Of a DNA stretch of 64,000 nucleotides, positions 25,866-32,460 are shown one piece after another (within the stretch, counting starts at the first letter, position 1; every line of letters starts with the position of its first letter). The notes beneath the pieces are model-generated. The model did no database searches. It saw nothing but the letters and a program-made list of their open reading frames with translations, and had not been told where the DNA came from. Made by a program: the position numbers and the translations under genes. The stretch spans positions 62,001 to 126,000 of the forward strand of contig NZ_BAABCA010000006.1 of NCBI RefSeq assembly GCF_039538365.1. Direction: 5' to 3'. Source of the stretch: Postechiella marina (GTDB lineage: Bacteria; Bacteroidota; Bacteroidia; Flavobacteriales; Flavobacteriaceae).

Positions 25866-28626
25866 TCCTAAATGGCTAATTTTAATACATGTAATACCAG
25901 TTGCCTTATTATTCTGCATTTATTATGGAGAGTTTCACACTATTAAATCCATATTAAAAGAAGATACTTTAGAGCTCTGGTACAACTTTGGCATAACACT
26001 TTTTATACTTTTTATTGGTAACATTACCTATATTCTCTTTTGTATTGTAAAGAAAAATAAAGTTTCGGTTTACTATGCTTTTCTAGCACTAACAATTTAT
26101 AGCAGCTACCTATACATTTATAGCAATTACAGCCATAAAATTATTCCTAGAAGTATTCCCAGCTGGATGCTTTCTCGGAATACAGACCTTTATATTGGCA
26201 CTTTTTTAATGCCCACTTTAGCTTATGCCCTTTTTGTTATCGTTATAAGTTTAACAAACTTAGAGAAAAAACATAAAGCATGGAAAAGCTTTTTACTATC
26301 GCTTTCTGTGCCACTTATTGCTTATATTTTCGCTCAAATAATATTACCATTCTGGAAACCTGTTAGCTACAACTTTAAACAACATGTTTTAATTATTTTG
26401 GCAGTAATTGCTGTTATTATCTTTTTATTTTTCCTTATTAGAAGTATTTATATTTTATCTTTAAATAAAGGAAAAAACTTAAAAAACCTTTATTTAATTT
26501 CAAAATTTGCGTTTGCATTAATTTGCCCATTAACCGGCCTTGGCTTAAACCAAGGTCTTGGCAATGTTTTTGGAGATTTTACCTCGCTTTGGTTTTATAT
26601 TATTGCATTACTTAATGGTACTTTAATGTGTTTATCGTTTTTCGAAGGCAAACGCTATCGTCTGTTACTATACATTGGTAAATGTATTACATTCTCGTTT
26701 ACATGTTACTTTTTTATTGTATTTCTACCTTTTTTACCAATTTCAGTTATTGCTATTCTAGCTTTTGGTATTGGCTTGTTAATGCTTTCGCCTTTAGCTC
26801 TTTTTATTATTCATATTCAAGAACTAACCCGCGATTATTCATTTTTAAAACATCATATTACAAAAACAAAATTAATAACAATTACAATACTTGGTTTTAT
26901 TGCTATCCCCGCAATTATAACACTATCATTTAAAAACGACAAAACGGTTTTACACGAAACCTTAGATTATGTTTATACTCCAGATTACAGCAAAGATTAC
27001 AACATAAATAAAAAATCACTAGAAAAAACTATGGAGATTGTTTCTAAAAATAGATCTCGAAGTTCTGGTTTTTCTATGAACAGACAAATTCCTTATATAA
27101 CACCCTATTTTAACTGGTTAGTGTTAGACAATTTAATGCTCTCTAACTCTAAAATAAAAACCATTAAAAATATATTTTTTAAATCAGAACCCTTTAAAAT
27201 AAGACCAGAACGATTAAGAAATAAAGATGTAGAAATATCTAATATTTGTTCGAATAGCACTTATAACCCAAAAGACAAATCTTGGACAAGTTGGATTGAT
27301 ATAGAAATAACAAACTCTAACCAAAATAATTTCACTTCGGAATACGCTACGACTATAGATTTACCAGATGGATGCTGGATAAACGATTATTACCTTTATG
27401 TTGGAGACAGAAAAGAAATGGGAATTCTAGCCGAAAAAAAATCGGCTATGTGGATATTTTCTCAAATTAGAAACATAAACAAAGACCCTGGCTTATTACA
27501 TTATTTAACAGGTAATAAAATTTCTTTTAGAGTATTTCCTTTTGCAAAAAACGAAATCCGCAAAACAGGCATTCAATTTATACATAAAGATCCTGTTACT
27601 ATTAACATTGATAACCACAAGCTAGTATTGGGCGAAGCAAAAGTAGAACCTAAAACGACTCCAGATAATAAACACGTGCTTTATATTTCTGCAAAAGAAA
27701 AAGAGAAGCTTCAAAAAATACAACGCACACCATATTATCATTTTATTATAGACACCTCTAAAGACAAAGACAGCTTAACCCATAATTACATAAAAACTAT
27801 AAACAACTTTTTAACTAATAGCAAATTAAATATTAAAAATGCAAAACTAAGTTACACTAACAGTTTTACATCTACTCGAAATTTTACCTCTGGATGGGAA
27901 AACGAATTAAAAGTACAACATTTTCAAGGCGGATTCTTCTTAGAACGCGCTATTAAAAAAATCCTTTTTAATTCCTACACAAACACTAGTAATAATTACC
28001 CAATAATAGTTGTGGTAACAGATAATATACTAGATGCTATTATAAGTAAAAACTTTGCAGATTTTAAATTCGCCTACCCAGAAAGTAACTTATTTTATCA
28101 TTTAAACACTCTAGGCTATTTAGCTTCGCATAACCTAGATAAAACACCAAAACAATTTATAAACAATAAAACGACTGTTTTATTAAAAAACGAGGTTTTA
28201 GCATGGCCTAACACAAACAACGTAAAAGCTTATTTACCAAACAACAACAAGCCTAGTATTATTTTAAACTCTTTTAGTTTTGAAATAAACCCTAATTTAA
28301 TTCAACCTTTAAATTGGAGCTCTGGACTAAAAATGCAAGGTAAATGGCTGTTAGATGTTCTATACCCAAAACAAGCAGAGAACAACTGGAATAACAATGT
28401 TAAAATGAGTTTTGACTCCGGAATAATGACTCCGCTTACATCTTATATTGTAGTAGAAACCGAAGCACAAAAAGAAACATTATTAAAAAAACAAAAAGAA
28501 GCTTTATCAGGTAAAAAATCTTTAGATTTAAACGAACAAACACAACGCATGTCTGAGCCAGGGTTTCTTTTAGTATTAATACTTTTTGGATGCTTTCTAT
28601 TTTTTAGAAAAAAGAAATTAACTTAA
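25849..28626 (+). CDS. MSEP-CTERM sorting-domain protein (exosortase K substrate), VIT domain
   Basis: A 925-residue protein. The N-terminal ~380 residues hold about ten membrane segments. A soluble region follows with a VIT-like domain near 480-580 (IDIEITNSNQNNFTSEY, LPDGCWINDYYLYVGDR) and a von Willebrand A-like region from about 625 (HFIIDTSKDKDSL). The extreme C-terminus is the sorting signal: MSEP at 901-904, a hydrophobic helix, then RKKK. This tripartite tail is the MSEP-CTERM signal paired with exosortase K. The start chosen is the ATG at 25849 (MKNLLNPKW), overlapping xrtK by 17 bp; the frame runs further upstream inside xrtK. The biological role is not known. Confidence 0.85.
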   Translation: MKNLLNPKWLILIHVIPVALLFCIYYGEFHTIKSILKEDTLELWYNFGITLFILFIGNITYILFCIVKKNKVSVYYAFLALTIYSSYLYIYSNYSHKIIPRSIPSWMLSRNTDLYIGTFLMPTLAYALFVIVISLTNLEKKHKAWKSFLLSLSVPLIAYIFAQIILPFWKPVSYNFKQHVLIILAVIAVIIFLFFLIRSIYILSLNKGKNLKNLYLISKFAFALICPLTGLGLNQGLGNVFGDFTSLWFYIIALLNGTLMCLSFFEGKRYRLLLYIGKCITFSFTCYFFIVFLPFLPISVIAILAFGIGLLMLSPLALFIIHIQELTRDYSFLKHHITKTKLITITILGFIAIPAIITLSFKNDKTVLHETLDYVYTPDYSKDYNINKKSLEKTMEIVSKNRSRSSGFSMNRQIPYITPYFNWLVLDNLMLSNSKIKTIKNIFFKSEPFKIRPERLRNKDVEISNICSNSTYNPKDKSWTSWIDIEITNSNQNNFTSEYATTIDLPDGCWINDYYLYVGDRKEMGILAEKKSAMWIFSQIRNINKDPGLLHYLTGNKISFRVFPFAKNEIRKTGIQFIHKDPVTINIDNHKLVLGEAKVEPKTTPDNKHVLYISAKEKEKLQKIQRTPYYHFIIDTSKDKDSLTHNYIKTINNFLTNSKLNIKNAKLSYTNSFTSTRNFTSGWENELKVQHFQGGFFLERAIKKILFNSYTNTSNNYPIIVVVTDNILDAIISKNFADFKFAYPESNLFYHLNTLGYLASHNLDKTPKQFINNKTTVLLKNEVLAWPNTNNVKAYLPNNNKPSIILNSFSFEINPNLIQPLNWSSGLKMQGKWLLDVLYPKQAENNWNNNVKMSFDSGIMTPLTSYIVVETEAQKETLLKKQKEALSGKKSLDLNEQTQRMSEPGFLLVLILFGCFLFFRKKKLT

Positions 28627-29011
28627 TTTACACACTACAAACCTGTTAAATTAAAAACTTAACAGGTTTTTTAACTACCTTACAACATATACCTATGCTT
28701 ACAAACTGCATATACATTAATAAATATAATTTAGTTTACCGCTCTTTTCTACCACTATTAACCTCACATTAAACCCTTATTAAAAGCTTCATTTTTCTTA
28801 TCTATTTTTCATAAACTCCTATCTTAAAACAAACTAATCTTAATTATAAAAGGTTTAATCTATTAAAACACGATAGTTCTCCTTTTTTGGACAATCGTGC
28901 CCTCTCGAAGCAAACTAGCATTATATTTTTGGAAAACATACCGTGTTTACTAAAATTTAGATGACCTAGCTTTATAAACACTACTAACTAATTAACAACT
29001 TTTATAAGATT
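28627..29011. other. 385-bp intergenic region
   Basis: It holds the MSEP-gene terminator at its left end. A weak -7-like TAGCTTTA at 28967-28974 lies 37 bp before the next start codon, with no good -33 partner. The middle is plain AT-rich DNA. I see no reading frame, RNA structure or repeat in it. Confidence 0.5.
28639..28672 (+). terminator. Rho-independent terminator of the exosortase K operon
   Basis: An 11-bp perfect stem pairs AAACCTGTTAA (28639-28649) with TTAACAGGTTT (28659-28669) around a 9-nt loop. The right arm runs into TTTTTT (28667-28672). It begins 12 bp after the MSEP-CTERM stop. Confidence 0.85.
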
Positions 29012-30370
29012 ATGAAAAAAAAATTATTTTCTAAATTACTTTTTATTGGGATCACTTTAAGCCTTATTAATTTAAACTTACATGCCCAGACATTTACTTT
29101 TGATACCGCCACAGATACAGAAGGTTGGGTTAAAAACTACGCTACAAGCGATCCCGTGCAAGCAACAGAAAGTGGCAATGGTGTTTTAAGTTTTGATGGC
29201 GCAGGTAAAAACGTAACCCTTAAACGTAACGTAACTGCAGGAAGCGGTATTGATGCTACCACTAACAAATACCTTAAAATAATAATAAAAAACACATCTA
29301 CTGCCAATAAAATGAGATTAGGATATGAGCAAGGGCCTGGATCTGGAGCGTATTCTTGGACTGCATTTAAAGATATAACTGCTGCAGACACAGATTATAA
29401 CACATATTATATCTCAATAGGAACTAATGCTAATTGGGATGGAGAAGAACTAAATTTACAACTACAGTTTAGATTAGATAATGCTGCTGATGCTGTATCT
29501 GGTACTTTTTACATAGACGAATTATCTTTTTTCGCACCAGTTACTACTTATAACGGAATTTTACAAAACCCAGGTTTTGATGATGTACCAGGAGATTTTG
29601 GCCCATACAGTTCTGACAACAAAACCTATATGACTACTAGTGCTAGCGCAGAAGAAACTCACAATAGTTCAAGCCAAAGTTTTAATATTGCTTTTAACGC
29701 TCCCAACTACGCTAATGCAACAACCAATTACGAAGTTGTTAACTTTTATAATGCCTACAGACCTGATGTTGGGCCTTTTGCTATAGGTGACAATCCTGTA
29801 ATGAAAACAGGTATTTATGTAAAATACATAAATAATGAAGTTGGCGCACCTGCATCAAAAGATATTCGTATTCAAGGCATGTGGGTTTTAACTGATGGAG
29901 CAAATCCTCCTGCCTATAGAGGTGTTGGTGTTACAAAAACGTTACAAAATGGTGGAGATTGGACCTTATTCGAATTCGAAAGAACTGAAACTACAGCTGC
30001 TTTTGATAATAGCTTTTTTAGATTTGCTTTATTTATTGATGATGGCGCATCTTCTATGGAGTTAGGAGATAACCTATATATTGACAGTATGACTAGTTGT
30101 ATGGACTGCCCTACTTTAGGAACAGAAAACCTTAAAAAAGACGACGCATCTATTGTACTATATCCTAACCCAGCTCAAAACATTTTAAATATTTCAAGTA
30201 AAAATAAAACGGTCTCTAAAGTAGAAATTTACTCTATTTTAGGAAGTAAAGTTTTAGAGATAAAAAACCAAAACTCTATAAACATATCTCAATTAAATAG
30301 AGGTATTTATATTTCTAAAATATACGATAACAACAATGCAGTTTCTACAAAACGCTTTATAAAAAAATAA
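29012..30370 (+). CDS. Secreted protein with two beta-sandwich domains and type IX sorting signal
   Basis: A 452-residue exported protein. The signal peptide (about 1-25, ending NLHAQ) is followed by a carbohydrate-binding-module-like domain (FDTATDTEGWVKNY near 29-42 to YIDELSFF near 167-174). A second similar domain runs from NPGFDDVPGDFGPY near 186 to NLYIDSMTSC near 355. The last ~75 residues are a type A Por/type IX sorting domain (LYPNPAQNILNIS, VEIYSILGSKV, LNRGIYISKI, KRFIKK). It should be secreted or attached to the cell surface. The binding target is unknown and no enzyme domain is visible. It stands alone between two terminators. Confidence 0.75.
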   Translation: MKKKLFSKLLFIGITLSLINLNLHAQTFTFDTATDTEGWVKNYATSDPVQATESGNGVLSFDGAGKNVTLKRNVTAGSGIDATTNKYLKIIIKNTSTANKMRLGYEQGPGSGAYSWTAFKDITAADTDYNTYYISIGTNANWDGEELNLQLQFRLDNAADAVSGTFYIDELSFFAPVTTYNGILQNPGFDDVPGDFGPYSSDNKTYMTTSASAEETHNSSSQSFNIAFNAPNYANATTNYEVVNFYNAYRPDVGPFAIGDNPVMKTGIYVKYINNEVGAPASKDIRIQGMWVLTDGANPPAYRGVGVTKTLQNGGDWTLFEFERTETTAAFDNSFFRFALFIDDGASSMELGDNLYIDSMTSCMDCPTLGTENLKKDDASIVLYPNPAQNILNISSKNKTVSKVEIYSILGSKVLEIKNQNSINISQLNRGIYISKIYDNNNAVSTKRFIKK

Positions 30371-30384
30371 TTCAATTTAACTAA

Positions 30385-30426
30385 AAACAGAAAAGGGAGT
30401 TTAATTAAAAACTCCCTTTTCTGTTT
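30385..30426. terminator. Bidirectional terminator between convergent genes
   Basis: A perfect 18-bp stem pairs 30385-30402 with 30409-30426 around a 6-nt loop. T-rich tracts follow the stem on either strand. It lies between the stops of the secreted-protein gene (30370) and the convergent dehydrogenase (30478), so it can serve both. Confidence 0.85.
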
Positions 30427-30477
30427 CTAATTATTTAGGTAGACTTTAAGCAAACACTTTGCTTTTAAAATTAAAAT

Positions 30478-31680
30478 TTAGTTCCCATCTACAAAATCTT
30501 GTAAGTAACTAAACCTAGTTGTTAACTTACCATTTTCTGTCATTTTTGCACGTTTTAACAAACCATCTTTATCGTTGTTAAAAAAGGCTGGAATAACATG
30601 TTTTAAAAACATCTCGCCAAAACCTTCGCTGGCATCTTGTGGTAGTTCGCAAGGTAAATTGTCTACAGCCATTACCGTAATTGCTTTTTCATTTTTAAAA
30701 TCCACTTCGCTTTCGGTTTCTGGATCGTAACCATAAATAGGGTCTGCTATTGTAGATGCCCGTATAGTCGTTGCTACTGGTCCGTCGACATCGCAACTTA
30801 CATCTGCAACAACTTTTATATTAAAGCTCGACGATTTTACATCTTCTCTGGTATATAAAAACGGGGCTCCATCGCCATAAAAATGACCCGCAATATAATA
30901 ATCGGTTACTTGGGCAAAACGCATAAAATTTGAAACATAATCTTGCGGATTATCAAAAAAATCTTGATTATCTATTGTTTTACCATCTTTACGCTTATTA
31001 TAATCTAACACATCAATCTTGCAATAAACAGGTTCGTTAAACGTGTTATTTAAATACGATTTTACCGAAACCAATTTAATATGCATAGCATCTAGCATTT
31101 CTTGCGCTCCTTTTGCTACTTTTCCGCTCCCGGTTAGTAATATTTTTATGTTTGGTAACTTTAAATTATTTAATTCTGATATTAATGCTGCTTGGTTTGG
31201 TAACGGTCCTGCTTTGGGTAAATTCCAGCTATTATATTTTAATCCCCAAGCACGAAAACCATTATAAGCACCAACAATACCTGCGTAACGCCCAAAACCT
31301 ATTAAACGAAAACCTTTACTACTTACTATAGTTTCGTGATCGTAGAGTTCTATATTTTTTTCTAAAATAGCTTTTAAAAGTTTACGGTTATATGGTTGTT
31401 TTTTTATGGTATGCGAAAAGAAAAAATATTTTTTATTGGGTATTAAAGCCTCTATTGGCACTTCTTTTACACCTATTAAAACATCGCAATCTGTTACATT
31501 TTCTGTAACTTGAATGGCTTTAGATTGATATTCTGAATCTGAAAACACTCTAATATCTGATGTTTCAACTTTAAAAATAGCTTGAGGAAATTGTTGCTTG
31601 GCTTCTGCTAATTTTGATGGAGAAAATACCACACGACGATCTGGCGGGTTTTTACGTTCTTTAATTATGGCAAATTTCAT
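30478..31680 (-). CDS. LYS1-like / alanine-dehydrogenase-family NAD(P)-dependent oxidoreductase
   Basis: A 400-residue enzyme of the alanine dehydrogenase/saccharopine dehydrogenase (LYS1-type) family. The N-terminal substrate domain starts KFAIIKERKNPPDRRVV and has the marker FFSHTIKKQPYN near 88-99. The dinucleotide site is LLTGSGKVAKGAQEM near 180-194. ADVSCDVDGPVATT near 288-301 and DPIYGYDPET near 309 are family hallmarks. In organisms lacking the aminoadipate pathway the true substrate is uncertain. Related genes are common in Flavobacteriia under a generic oxidoreductase label. It is transcribed alone; a dispersed repeat lies about 110 bp upstream. Confidence 0.8.
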   Translation of the reverse strand: MKFAIIKERKNPPDRRVVFSPSKLAEAKQQFPQAIFKVETSDIRVFSDSEYQSKAIQVTENVTDCDVLIGVKEVPIEALIPNKKYFFFSHTIKKQPYNRKLLKAILEKNIELYDHETIVSSKGFRLIGFGRYAGIVGAYNGFRAWGLKYNSWNLPKAGPLPNQAALISELNNLKLPNIKILLTGSGKVAKGAQEMLDAMHIKLVSVKSYLNNTFNEPVYCKIDVLDYNKRKDGKTIDNQDFFDNPQDYVSNFMRFAQVTDYYIAGHFYGDGAPFLYTREDVKSSSFNIKVVADVSCDVDGPVATTIRASTIADPIYGYDPETESEVDFKNEKAITVMAVDNLPCELPQDASEGFGEMFLKHVIPAFFNNDKDGLLKRAKMTENGKLTTRFSYLQDFVDGN

Positions 31681-31792
31681 TTATTGGTTATTGGGAGTTC
31701 TTAACTAATTTAAAACTACTTTGGTACAAATTTTGAACTAAATGTACTAGTTTTGGCTTGGTATACAAAGTTTTTTGATAACTTTGCTGCCT

Positions 31793-31900
31793 GCGTTAAG
31801 GATGGAGGCTTTGTTGAAGCTCTTTTTTGTTTTTCTCAAAAAAAGCGACTGCCGAGAGCCTGACGCATATTTGCTACTTAAAAGCAAATATGGGTAACGC
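31793..31900. repeat. Dispersed intergenic repeat, copy 2
   Basis: Bounded by GCGTTA (31793-31798) and TAACGC (31895-31900), as in the copy at 2411-2561. It shares the GCGTTAAGGAT left end and the AGCCTGAC ... GGTAACGC right end (31857-31864 and 31893-31900). Between these is a perfect 10-bp hairpin, CATATTTGCT (31866-31875) with AGCAAATATG (31883-31892), not seen in the other copies. It ends 31 bp before tmRNA, so it lies in or beside the ssrA promoter. Confidence 0.55.
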
Positions 31901-31931
31901 CCAAATTAAAAATTTACTTTTTCAATAAAAT

Positions 31932-32323
31932 GGGGTCGACTGGTTTTGACAGCGAGATTAATTGAACGGTAAGCACGTCGTGTAATGGCATTGAGACACG
32001 TTAAAGGCTAGACCAAATTTTAAACGGCGAGAATAACTACGCTTTAGCTGCATAATCTGAATTATAGTAAGATTAGCCTAGGTACACAAGGTGTACAAGC
32101 TTTATGTCTCCGGAAAGCCTTGATTAGCGGCGTTCCATTTTGAGGCATCGTAAATGCTAATATAGATTAGGCAGTGCTTTGTTGCCTTTTTGAAACTAAA
32201 GAAGATAAGTTATAAGTGGGTTGTCTTTAACCAGCTTATAATCGAAAACCCAAGAAAAGAATAAACGTGTAGAAAGCTCTTTGGTTACTTGTTTGGACGA
32301 GAGTTCGATTCTCTCCGACTCCA
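31932..32323 (+). ncRNA. ssrA: tmRNA (ssrA)
   Basis: Transfer-messenger RNA that rescues stalled ribosomes. The 5' end GGGGTCG pairs with CGACTCC at 32316-32322 to form the acceptor stem (one G-U pair), with A32323 as discriminator. The TTCGATT loop of the T arm is at 32304-32310. The 3' CCA is not fully encoded (next bases CAT) and must be added. The tag frame runs 32026-32055 and reads GENNYALAA then TAA; with the charged Ala the tag is AGENNYALAA, the Bacteroidota form. A strong terminator follows at 32331. Confidence 0.95.
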
Positions 32324-32330
32324 CATAAAA

Positions 32331-32361
32331 AAACCCTGTAAGACAACAACTTACAGGGTTT
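32331..32361. terminator. tmRNA terminator, usable in both directions
   Basis: A 12-bp perfect stem pairs AAACCCTGTAAG (32331-32342) with CTTACAGGGTTT (32350-32361) around a 7-nt loop. T-rich DNA follows on the plus strand and a longer T-run on the minus strand. It ends tmRNA and can also stop the convergent amylase gene, whose stop is 100 bp away. Confidence 0.85.
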
Positions 32362-32460
32362 TAATTTTAATTACTATTCTATATTTAATGTCTCGCTTAT
32401 TTATAACAAACGCACCTTTAAAATATTTTTTTTTGAATAGTAACCAACAAACAAACTAAA

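Noticed and set aside
32296..32323. tRNA-like T arm and acceptor strand
   Set aside because: Not a separate tRNA gene; it is the 3' tRNA-like part of tmRNA, pairing with 31932-31938.
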